Source of the DNA: JANRIG01 sp033765235
GTDB taxonomy: Bacteria; Bacteroidota; Bacteroidia; Cytophagales; UBA9547
Length of the DNA: 64,000 bases
NCBI GenBank assembly: GCA_033765235.1
Contig: JANRIG010000035.1
Span: forward strand, 1 to 64,000
Direction: 5' to 3'
The notes beneath the pieces are model-generated. The model searched no databases and had not been told where the DNA came from. It was given only the letters and a program-made list of their open reading frames with translations. Of this stretch, positions 16,734-23,830 are shown piece by piece (within the stretch, counting starts at the first letter, position 1; each line of letters opens with the position of its first letter). The position numbers were made by a program, and so were the translations under genes.

Positions 16734-17339
16734 TTATGTTCTATTTATTTTAATAACATCATTATCAAATATTACACCATTGTATATTTCTGCAAAAGGT
16801 ATTAAGCAATCTATTTTGTTGATATACAACTCTTTGTCTATCCCACTATTGGTGTCATACAGCCATGAGCCTTGTACTTTATGATAGACCTCTATTTCAG
16901 GCTTTGACAGATGTACCAATATATATTCTTCAAAAGATTCTGAAAATGTATAAAGACCAAATTTGACTTCTTTGTCATTGTATTCTGTAGAAGGGGAGAG
17001 TATTTCTATGATGATTTTGTGATTGGTGATGGTGTCAAATTGGTTATCGGCATATTGTGGCTCGCCACAAATAATCACTAAATCTGGATAGCTGTAAAAC
17101 TGTGCTTTGGGTATATGTACCCTTAAATCACTAAAAAAAATATCATAAGGTTTTTTGCGCAGAAAATTACCAATATATATATGCATATTACTTGCAATCT
17201 TTGTATGTCTGAATGATTCTCCACCCATGGTATATATTTCACCACGGTAATATTCATGCTTTTGGGGCAATGCACGCTCCATCTCAAGGTAGTCTTGCTC
17301 AGCAATATGTATTTTTTGGGCACTTTGCATATATATCAT
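16734..17339 (-). CDS. Uma2 (DUF820) family restriction endonuclease-like protein, copy 2
   Basis: This 201-residue relative of copy 1 has DYLEMERALPQKHEYYRGEI, YPDLVIICGEPQYAD and IIEILSPSTEYNDKEVKFGL, the same motif series of the Uma2 fold. The ATG at 17339 overlaps the nuoD stop as TAATG, so translation may be coupled to nuoD; a second ATG three codons later (17330) is also possible. Spacing to copy 1 is 5 bp. The pair is thus inserted between nuoD and nuoE without breaking the operon. Confidence 0.78.
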   Translation of the reverse strand: MIYMQSAQKIHIAEQDYLEMERALPQKHEYYRGEIYTMGGESFRHTKIASNMHIYIGNFLRKKPYDIFFSDLRVHIPKAQFYSYPDLVIICGEPQYADNQFDTITNHKIIIEILSPSTEYNDKEVKFGLYTFSESFEEYILVHLSKPEIEVYHKVQGSWLYDTNSGIDKELYINKIDCLIPFAEIYNGVIFDNDVIKINRT

Positions 17340-18553
17340 TAAGCATCTAATTCGCCGGCTATTACATTGAGCGAGCTCATGGTAATGATAGCATCTGACA
17401 ATACTGAGCCTTTTATTAACTCAGGAAACGATTGGTAATATATGAAACTTGGTCTGCGAAAGTGCAACCTGTAGGGAGTGCGCCCACCATCGCTGATGAG
17501 GTAAAAGCCCAGCTCTCCATTGCCACCTTCTACTGCATGATATACCTCACCTACTGGTGCATCTATCTCTCCCATTACTACTTTGAAGTGATATATTAGT
17601 GCTTCCATTTTGGTATATACATCTTGCTTGCGGGGCAAATATATGCCCGGCGCCTCAGCATGATATACTCCTTCCGGCTCATTTTTTATTTTTTCTAATG
17701 CTTGGCGTATTATGCTCATACTTTGGCGTATCTCATCACTCATTACAGTGAAGCGGTCATAAGCATCGCCATTTTCACCTATGGGTATTTCAAACTCAAA
17801 GTCTTCGTAGCTGCTGTATGGGTTCATCACGCGCACATCATAGTCTACACCTGCAGCACGCAAGTTTGGTCCTGTAAAGCCGTAATTTAAAGCTCGCTCA
17901 GGTGATATAGGTCCACAACCTATGGTGCGGTCCATAAATATACGGTTGCGCAGCAGCATACTTTCAAACTCATCATATATAGGTTGAAACTCTGCCATAA
18001 ATTTTTCGAGTTTGAGAAATACATTTTCATTCCAGTCTCTTTCAAAGCCACCTACTCTACCTATATTGGTAGTGAGGCGTGCACCACATATCTCTTCAAA
18101 TATATCGTATATTTTTTCGCGCTCTTGAAACACATATAGAAATCCGGTGAGAGCTCCTGTATCTACACCAAGTATGCTATTGCAAATGAGGTGGTCTGAT
18201 ATACGTGCAAGTTCCATAATAATTACCCGCATGTACTCTACTCTTTTAGGGAGTTGTATGCCTAGCAGTTTTTCTACGGTCATGTGCCAGCCCATATTGT
18301 TGATGGGCGATGAACAATAGTTGAGCCTGTCTGTAATGGGTGTGATTTGATAATAAGGTCTGCGCTCGGCCAGTTTTTCAAAGGCACGATGTATGTAGCC
18401 TATGGTGGACTCACAGCTCACTATTTTCTCCCCGTCTACCTCAAGTATATTTTGAAATATGCCGTGAGTGGCAGGGTGCGTAGGACCTAGATTGATGGTA
18501 TTGGTCTCTTTGCCAAGTTCGTTTACTAATTGAATATGTTTTTGCTCAGCCAT
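17339..18553 (-). CDS. nuoD: NADH-quinone oxidoreductase subunit D (49 kDa), operon copy
   Basis: NuoD lines the quinone-binding cavity of complex I together with NuoB. The 404-residue protein carries GPTHPATHGIFQNILEVDGE near the N-terminus, the R-V-E-Y-M-R-V motif around residue 107, DTGALTGFLYVF, and the C-terminal GELGFYLISDGG-RTPYRLHFRRPSF and GELDA end. The quinone-tail histidine of the HPATHG loop is present. The gene is in the normal place after nuoC, except that a 41-codon ORF lies in between, 3 bp upstream. A second, clearly divergent NuoD is encoded at 23831-25042. Confidence 0.94.
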   Translation of the reverse strand: MAEQKHIQLVNELGKETNTINLGPTHPATHGIFQNILEVDGEKIVSCESTIGYIHRAFEKLAERRPYYQITPITDRLNYCSSPINNMGWHMTVEKLLGIQLPKRVEYMRVIIMELARISDHLICNSILGVDTGALTGFLYVFQEREKIYDIFEEICGARLTTNIGRVGGFERDWNENVFLKLEKFMAEFQPIYDEFESMLLRNRIFMDRTIGCGPISPERALNYGFTGPNLRAAGVDYDVRVMNPYSSYEDFEFEIPIGENGDAYDRFTVMSDEIRQSMSIIRQALEKIKNEPEGVYHAEAPGIYLPRKQDVYTKMEALIYHFKVVMGEIDAPVGEVYHAVEGGNGELGFYLISDGGRTPYRLHFRRPSFIYYQSFPELIKGSVLSDAIITMSSLNVIAGELDA

Positions 18554-18556
18554 GGG

Positions 18557-18682
18557 TTAAGTAAGTTTTTTCATGCTTTTATATTCTTTATATTCTCTTA
18601 TACCTATTACTGTAAATAACAGCATGACAGGTACAAATATCATGAGTACAGCCACCAGTTCTATTATTTCTTTATAATTCAT
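18557..18682 (-). CDS. Small single-span membrane protein between nuoC and nuoD
   Basis: An ATG at 18680-18682 opens a 41-codon frame ending 3 bp before the nuoD start. The product begins MNYKEIIELVAVLMIFVPVM, continues hydrophobic to about residue 27 and ends with a charged REYKEYKSMKK tail, so it is predicted to be a one-helix membrane protein. It lies inside the nuo operon on the same strand. The hydrophobic-then-basic layout is better than expected by chance, but there is no recognised homologue and I cannot say whether it belongs to complex I. Confidence 0.45.
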   Translation of the reverse strand: MNYKEIIELVAVLMIFVPVMLLFTVIGIREYKEYKSMKKLT

Positions 18683-18914
18683 GAATTAATTTTATAAATT
18701 TTATCTTATAATTTACTATAAACAATGATAGATATTATTACAATCAATATTAATATGAAGAATCCAACTATAAATATAAACAAATTTTTTTGTTAGTAAT
18801 AAAATCATCATTAATAAATACACTGGTAAGCCCTTCGCAAATTAACAAAATAGAGTAAATACAGTTTTGTAGGATATTTGTATCTAATTTTATCTCCTCC
18901 TCAATTCTTTTCAT
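18683..18914 (-). other. AT-rich gap in the nuo operon with a weak 48-codon frame
   Basis: Between nuoC and the small membrane ORF there are 232 bp. A frame from an ATG directly after the nuoC stop (18912-18914) to TAG at 18768-18770 would give 48 residues starting MKRIEEEIKLDTNILQNCIY. The codon content is AT-rich and no family is recognised; it may be chance. I see no terminator or promoter here. Confidence 0.25.
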
Positions 18915-19415
18915 TTATCTGCCAAAGAAATGATCTTTTTTGTCTACCCTGTTGGGGTCTTCCAAAGGATACTCTTTTCTCATTGGGTGTACCTGCATAT
19001 CGTCTACATTGAGTATGCGTCTTAGGTTTGGATGATTTTTGAATATGATACCAAAGAAGTCATATGTTTCTCTCTCCATCCAGTTGGCTGATGCATAGAG
19101 CGATGTCATAGTCTCTATTTCAGGGTTTTCGAGGGGTACAAAAAATTTGAGTCTTAACCTTGTATTGGTAGTGAGGCTATGCAAGTGATATACTACACAA
19201 AATGGCAATAGGCTTTCAGGGTAGTGCACCCCAGTGAGGTCTGTAAGAAATTGAAACTTAAGTTCATCTTCATGATAGAGGTATTTGAGTATCTCTACAT
19301 TTATATGAGACTTGGCTGTAATTATGAGCATGTTATATTGCTCTTCATGACTCACAATACCATCGCCAAATTGGCTGTTAAGTTTCGTTAAAATAATATC
19401 AGATGCTATAGGCAT
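18915..19415 (-). CDS. nuoC: NADH-quinone oxidoreductase subunit C (30 kDa)
   Basis: NuoC is a peripheral-arm subunit that packs against NuoD. The 166-residue protein shows LTDLTGVHYPE, VVYHLHSLTTNTRLRLKFFV, the SANWMERETYDFFGI signature and the ILNVDDMQVHPMRKEYPLED end, all typical for the 30 kDa family. It starts 5 bp after the nuoB stop. A 232-bp gap with at least one small ORF follows before nuoD, which is unusual because C and D are normally adjacent or fused. Confidence 0.94.
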   Translation of the reverse strand: MPIASDIILTKLNSQFGDGIVSHEEQYNMLIITAKSHINVEILKYLYHEDELKFQFLTDLTGVHYPESLLPFCVVYHLHSLTTNTRLRLKFFVPLENPEIETMTSLYASANWMERETYDFFGIIFKNHPNLRRILNVDDMQVHPMRKEYPLEDPNRVDKKDHFFGR

Positions 19416-19420
19416 AGTGG

Positions 19421-19975
19421 TTATGACTCGTTAAATTGGTATTTGTCAAGCAATTGTTTATATCCTTCTGAATTGCGCCTGTTGAGCAACTCGTTGGTAG
19501 CCAGCTCTTGTACTTTCATAAATCCGTCTATGATTTGCTCCGGACGTGGCGGGCAACCGGGCACATACACATCTACAGGTACTATTTCATCTATGCCTTG
19601 CAATACAGAGTAAGTATCAAATATTCCCCCTGACGATGCACAGGCACCTACGGCTATTACCCACCTGGGTTCTGCCATTTGCTCATATACTTTGCGCACC
19701 ACAGGTGCCATCTTTTTTGCTATAGTACCCATGACCATGAGCACGTCTGCCTGGCGTGGCGAAAAACTTACCCTTTCTGACCCGAATCTGGCAAAATCAT
19801 AGTGCGATGCCATGCTTGCCATAAACTCTATGCCGCAGCACGAGGTAGCAAATGGCAAAGGCCACAGCGAATTGGCTCTGGCAGCACCTATGACACTATC
19901 GAGTGAGGTAGCAAAAAAACCCGGGCCTTCCACTCCCGGTGGGGTAGCCAAAGGTTTTGGTTTAGCATCTGACAT
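19421..19975 (-). CDS. nuoB: NADH-quinone oxidoreductase subunit B (PSST, cluster N2)
   Basis: NuoB holds the terminal 4Fe-4S cluster N2 that passes electrons to quinone. In the 184-residue protein the ligands are C46 and C47 (FATSCCGIEFMAS), C112 (VGACASSGG) and C141 (VPGCPPRPEQI), all present. The frame is open further upstream to 20038, overlapping the gap after nuoA, but the ATG at 19975 gives the normal N-terminus (MSDAKPKPLATPPG). It lies 28 bp after the nuoA stop. Confidence 0.95.
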   Translation of the reverse strand: MSDAKPKPLATPPGVEGPGFFATSLDSVIGAARANSLWPLPFATSCCGIEFMASMASHYDFARFGSERVSFSPRQADVLMVMGTIAKKMAPVVRKVYEQMAEPRWVIAVGACASSGGIFDTYSVLQGIDEIVPVDVYVPGCPPRPEQIIDGFMKVQELATNELLNRRNSEGYKQLLDKYQFNES

Positions 19976-20003
19976 ATATATACGTTTTATGTTATTCAAA
20001 ATT

Positions 20004-20369
20004 TTAATCCCAATCCAATGCTTTGCGCTTGATGACATAAAGAAAGCCGAGCAAAAGAAATACCATAAACAGCAACATTTCTATAAAACCTACCATGCCT
20101 AATTCTCTAAAATTCACAGCCCATGGATACATGAAAATAATCTCCACATCAAATAGTACAAATAATATAGCTGTGAGAAAATATTTGATAGAAAATGGAT
20201 TGCGCGCATTGCCTACAGAGTCTATACCACACTCAAAGGCTTCTAATTTATTTTTTGTGAATTTTTTGGGGCCCAAATAGTGTGTGCCTATCATAGTAGT
20301 GACTACAAAACCGGCCGCGAAAAAAAATTGTAATACTATGGGTAAATAATCTACAGGTAGCTCTTGCAC
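20004..20369 (-). CDS. nuoA: NADH-quinone oxidoreductase subunit A
   Basis: NuoA is a small membrane subunit of complex I near the quinone site. The 121-residue protein has three hydrophobic segments and the family signatures KLEAFECGIDSVGNAR and FSIKYFLTAILFVLFDVEII. The first codon is GTG (20367-20369); no in-frame ATG precedes it, and a good promoter lies 23 bp upstream. It opens the operon nuoA-B-C-(small ORFs)-D-Uma2-Uma2-E. Confidence 0.93.
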   Translation of the reverse strand: MQELPVDYLPIVLQFFFAAGFVVTTMIGTHYLGPKKFTKNKLEAFECGIDSVGNARNPFSIKYFLTAILFVLFDVEIIFMYPWAVNFRELGMVGFIEMLLFMVFLLLGFLYVIKRKALDWD

Positions 20370-20392
20370 TTTATTAATTTTTATTATTCAGG

Positions 20393-20423
20393 CAAATTTA
20401 TCCATATAATATATAGAAACAAA
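20393..20423 (-). promoter_or_regulatory. Predicted promoter of the nuo operon
   Basis: On the minus strand TTTG is followed after 19 nt by TAAATTTG, an exact match to TTTG-N19-TAnnTTTG. The predicted start is about 17 bp before the nuoA GTG codon, so the leader is very short. Confidence 0.6.
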
Positions 20424-20481
20424 TAGGCATGTAAAAAGTTTTTTTATTATTTTACAAAATATTAACCTTATTATTAAGTAT

Positions 20482-20853
20482 ATGAATAAGATATTCATGC
20501 TTTTTGGAACAATTTTTGGGGCACTTTCTGTAGCTGTAGGTGCATTTGCGGCGCATGGTTTAAAAGACTTTCTTGAGCAAAGCCAACGCACTCATACCTT
20601 TGAGACAGCTGTGAAATACCAGTTTTACCATACTTTGGCACTTATTATGCTGGCTATTGTATTTGATAAATTACATATAAGGTGGGCTACATGGTCAGGT
20701 TGTGGATTTATTTCAGGCATTATTATATTCTCAGGAAGCTTATATATATTGTGTTTTACTGGCGCACGTTGGTGGGGTGCTGTTACTCCTATAGGAGGGC
20801 TATTGCTCATAGCAGCTTGGGCTTTGTGGGCATGGGCATTGATAAACTCATAA
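20482..20853 (+). CDS. DUF423 family small membrane protein
   Basis: The 123-residue protein has four hydrophobic segments and the DUF423 hallmarks: GALSVAVGAFAAHGLK near the N-terminus, TFETAVKYQFYHTLAL in the middle and GAVTPIGGLLLIAAW at the end. The family is widespread in the inner membrane, with unknown function. The gene is divergent from nuoA and ends 7 bp before the histidine kinase gene, with which it may be cotranscribed. Confidence 0.88.
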   Translation: MNKIFMLFGTIFGALSVAVGAFAAHGLKDFLEQSQRTHTFETAVKYQFYHTLALIMLAIVFDKLHIRWATWSGCGFISGIIIFSGSLYILCFTGARWWGAVTPIGGLLLIAAWALWAWALINS

Positions 20854-20860
20854 TAAATCT

Positions 20861-22321
20861 ATGCGCGATTACTCTATCAGAAATGAACTTTCGGCAAGGC
20901 TTATCAAGCTATATATTATAGCACTGAGTGCTGTGGCTATATTTTTAGTCATTAGCCAAGTATTAGTACAGTTTGCCATTAGGGAGCAGCAAAACGATGC
21001 ACGGGTGGTAAACATAGCAGGCAGGCAGCGTATGCTGAGCCAAAAACTATGCAAAACATCCATATTATTGGTAAAAAACGATATTTTTATGCCTGATGCT
21101 GAGTATTATTCATCTGATATTAAAGATATTATCAAGCTATGGCAGCAATGCCACTATGGCTTAAAAAACGGTAGGCTTATGTTGGAAAAAGAAATATTAG
21201 TCAAAAACAGTGATACTATAAATCTGATGTTTGACAAAATAGAACCTTATTTTCAAATAATGATACAAAATGCCAAAATCATAGATCACGAAATAGAGGC
21301 ACCCGGCGATAATAAAATTGAAATACTCAACAAAGCCCTGTCTCAGGTACTGCTCAACGAGCGGCACTTTCTCAAAACTATGGATGACATCGTATTTCAA
21401 TACGATAAAGAAGCCAAAAACAGAGTGAATTATCTCAAAAATATAGAGTTTATCCTTTTCATCTTTACCATTATTATTTTAATTATCGAAGCCATATTCA
21501 TATACCGCCCTACTTACCAGCAGGTAAACCGCACCATTAATGCTCTCAAATTTTCAGAAAAACATTTACAAACACTCAACTTGCAACTGCACCAAGCCAA
21601 CATATCTATAAAAGAAGCTGAAAATGAGTTGCTCAAAGCCACTGAAGATAAGTTTAAATTGCAAATAAAGGAAGACAAGATTAGGAGCGTATCGCTCATG
21701 GAAGGGCAAGAGGAGGAGCGTATACGCCTTGCTGTAGAGCTGCACGACGGTATTGGGCAGATGCTCACAGGTCTTAAACTGCTCTCCGAAAAATTTACCC
21801 AACAATCATTCAATACCGAAAAAGACCAAAAAACATTTCAAGACCTTAAGCAACTCATACACGATACTATTGCCGAAACACGTATCATATCATTTAATCT
21901 TATGCCATCAGTGCTCAATGACTTTGGTATCATAGCTGCTATAAAACTGCTGGCAGAGCAGACCGAAAAGCGTACTAATATAAATATAACTATGAGGAGC
22001 AATAACTTTGCCTCGAGGTTGCCCAAAAATGTAGAAACCACCATTTACAGAATAGCACAAGAAGGATTAAACAATGTGATAAAACACGCTGAAGCCTCAC
22101 AAATAAATATTGACCTAAGAATAATAGAAGATCATGCACACCTGTCAATAATAGACAATGGCAAAGGCTTTGATACCCGTAAACTCAAGAATAAGACCCT
22201 GAAAAACGGAATAAAAAACATGAAATCAAGGACTGAAATTAACAACGGCACCTTTAAATTAAGGTCAAAACCAAATTATGGCACACAATTATCGGTTACA
22301 CTGCCTATTATTTATACATAA
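20861..22321 (+). CDS. Membrane sensor histidine kinase with PilJ-type N-terminal domain (NarX/DegS-like)
   Basis: The 486-residue protein has a first membrane helix at about 17-37, a periplasmic domain with NIAGRQRMLSQK at 51-62, which is the signature of the type IV pili methyl-accepting (PilJ) sensing domain, and a second helix at about 195-215. A coiled coil (230-285) leads to a HisKA_3 dimerisation domain (ERIRLAVELHDGIGQMLTGL, phospho-acceptor H295) and a HATPase domain with IAQEGLNNVIKHA and DNGKGFD. The partner regulator follows 62 bp downstream. Relatives with this sensor domain include nitrate sensors, but binding residues for nitrate cannot be confirmed here, so the signal is unknown. 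Confidence 0.85.
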   Translation: MRDYSIRNELSARLIKLYIIALSAVAIFLVISQVLVQFAIREQQNDARVVNIAGRQRMLSQKLCKTSILLVKNDIFMPDAEYYSSDIKDIIKLWQQCHYGLKNGRLMLEKEILVKNSDTINLMFDKIEPYFQIMIQNAKIIDHEIEAPGDNKIEILNKALSQVLLNERHFLKTMDDIVFQYDKEAKNRVNYLKNIEFILFIFTIIILIIEAIFIYRPTYQQVNRTINALKFSEKHLQTLNLQLHQANISIKEAENELLKATEDKFKLQIKEDKIRSVSLMEGQEEERIRLAVELHDGIGQMLTGLKLLSEKFTQQSFNTEKDQKTFQDLKQLIHDTIAETRIISFNLMPSVLNDFGIIAAIKLLAEQTEKRTNINITMRSNNFASRLPKNVETTIYRIAQEGLNNVIKHAEASQINIDLRIIEDHAHLSIIDNGKGFDTRKLKNKTLKNGIKNMKSRTEINNGTFKLRSKPNYGTQLSVTLPIIYT

Positions 22322-22383
22322 TTTTACAATAATGCTTTATTTATCTATATATATTGCTTAATTTTATGCGTTGTAATAAATAA

Positions 22384-23034
22384 ATGGAAAAAATAAAAAT
22401 ACTAATAGCAGACGATCATCAGGTGGTGCGCAAAGGCATAGCTACATTACTGGAAGACGAACCTGATATAGAAATAGTCGGCGAAGCCGCCGATGGCTTT
22501 GATACCATCGAAAAAATAAAAATATACAACCCCAATATAGTGCTGCTTGATATAGCCATGCCCAAGCTCAATGGGCTGGAGACAGCAGAAATCATAGAAA
22601 AAAACCACCGCCTCGTAAAATCTCTAATATTTTCCATGCACAACGATGAAGAATACATCATAAAAGCGGTGGAGAGCGGTGCATGGGGCTACATACTCAA
22701 AGACACCACCAAAGACGAAATGCTCAACGCCATACGTACCTTGCAATCTGGACAAAAATATTTTTCCAAGCAAGTATCAAATGTGATATTGGAAATGCTA
22801 CAAAACAAACCACGCAAAGCAGGTGGCAAACAGCATAGTACAAGGCTCACAAAAAAAGAAAAACATATACTCAAACTCATTGTGAGCGGACTCAATAGCC
22901 GTGAGATAGCACAAAAGCTCGAACTCAGCATCCGTACTGTAGATAATCATAGGGCACATATCATGAAAAAGACAGGGGTAAAAAATGCTGTAGAACTGGT
23001 AAAACTCGCCCTCAAAGAAAATTTAGTACAATAG
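22384..23034 (+). CDS. NarL/FixJ-type response regulator
   Basis: The 216-residue protein has a receiver domain (acidic pocket D10 and D11, phospho-acceptor D56 in VLLDIAMPKLNG, conserved K in ILKD near 109) and a C-terminal LuxR-type helix-turn-helix (LTKKEKHILKLIVSGLNSRE, then SIRTVDNHRAHIMKKTGV). It should be phosphorylated by the kinase encoded directly upstream and then bind DNA. The targets are unknown. The ECF sigma factor gene begins about 100 bp downstream on the same strand and is one candidate target because of the palindromes in between. Confidence 0.9.
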   Translation: MEKIKILIADDHQVVRKGIATLLEDEPDIEIVGEAADGFDTIEKIKIYNPNIVLLDIAMPKLNGLETAEIIEKNHRLVKSLIFSMHNDEEYIIKAVESGAWGYILKDTTKDEMLNAIRTLQSGQKYFSKQVSNVILEMLQNKPRKAGGKQHSTRLTKKEKHILKLIVSGLNSREIAQKLELSIRTVDNHRAHIMKKTGVKNAVELVKLALKENLVQ

Positions 23035-23041
23035 CCTATAC

Positions 23042-23128
23042 TTTTGTTTAACATTTTTAAAAAATAATTAAACAAAATTTTTTTATACCAATATTTTGTT
23101 TAATATTTGTAACGAAATATTAAACAAA
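23042..23128 (+). promoter_or_regulatory. Two palindromes upstream of the ECF sigma factor, candidate operator
   Basis: The first palindrome has TTTTGTTTAA (23042-23051) and TTAAACAAAA (23068-23077) separated by 16 nt. The second has 14-bp arms, TTTGTTTAATATTT (23095-23108) and its complement (23115-23128), separated by GTAACG. The half-site TTTGTTTAA occurs four times in 90 bp. The second palindrome ends 4 bp before the sigma factor ATG, a position suited to control of transcription or translation. No terminator-like T tract is present. Confidence 0.55.
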
Positions 23129-23132
23129 TTTT

Positions 23133-23642
23133 ATGACCACCAAAGAATTTAATACCAGTATCGTGACTATATCCAAGTCACTCAAGCCATTTGCCATGCG
23201 CCTCACAAGAGACCTCGACGATGCTAAAGATTTACTTCAAGAGACACTTATTAAAGCATTCACATACAGAGACAAATTCAGCGAAGGAACAAACCTAAAA
23301 GCATGGATGTATGTAATCATGAAAAACACCTTTATAACTAATTATCAAAAAATCTTAAAAAAAAATACATTTATAGATACAACGAATAGTTTTTTTTATT
23401 TAAATTCGCCTCTGTATTCAACTAACAATACAGCAATTACAAATTTTGCTTTTGATGATATAAACAAAGCATTAACTTTGCTGCAAGACGAATACAAAGT
23501 ACCATTTATTATGTATTATAACGGGTACAAATACTTTGAAATAGCGGAAAAACTAAATATTCCAATAGGCACTGTGAAAAATAGAATTCATATAGCCAGA
23601 AAGGAACTTAAAGATATGTTGTCTATGTACAACGACGATTAA
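23133..23642 (+). CDS. ECF-type RNA polymerase sigma factor
   Basis: The 169-residue protein has a region 2 (LTRDLDDAKDLLQETLIKAF) that binds core polymerase and the -10 element, and a region 4 helix-turn-helix (FEIAEKLNIPIGTVKNRIHI, then ARKEL) for the -35 element, separated by a short linker. This two-domain layout defines extracytoplasmic-function sigma factors. No anti-sigma gene follows: the frame ends 32 bp before a strong terminator. Control may therefore be transcriptional, through the palindromes upstream and possibly the NarL-type regulator encoded before it. Confidence 0.88.
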   Translation: MTTKEFNTSIVTISKSLKPFAMRLTRDLDDAKDLLQETLIKAFTYRDKFSEGTNLKAWMYVIMKNTFITNYQKILKKNTFIDTTNSFFYLNSPLYSTNNTAITNFAFDDINKALTLLQDEYKVPFIMYYNGYKYFEIAEKLNIPIGTVKNRIHIARKELKDMLSMYNDD

Positions 23643-23673
23643 TGTTGTGTTTTAGGTTGTTAGTTATAAAAAG

Positions 23674-23702
23674 AAGCCCTTTAATAAAGGGCTTTTTTTT
23701 TG
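23674..23702. terminator. Intrinsic terminator after the sigma factor gene
   Basis: AAGCCCTTT (23674-23682) and AAAGGGCTT (23686-23694) form a perfect 9-bp stem with a 3-nt loop, followed by a run of T. On the other strand the stem is followed by CTTTTT, so it could also serve nuoD2 from the right. Confidence 0.85.
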
Positions 23703-23830
23703 TCTTTTTTGTTTTTGAGCTATTTTATTCAATTTGTAAATACAGCATGCAGTATCATGCATAAGCCTTTGCCCATGATATTATCAAAAAAAGTAAGTAA
23801 GTCTTATAATTAGCAGATCAATGAGCTACT

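Noticed and set aside
18768..18914. 48-codon frame directly after nuoC
   Set aside because: Not listed as a gene because codon composition is that of AT-rich noncoding DNA and nothing is recognisable; kept only as a low-confidence note.
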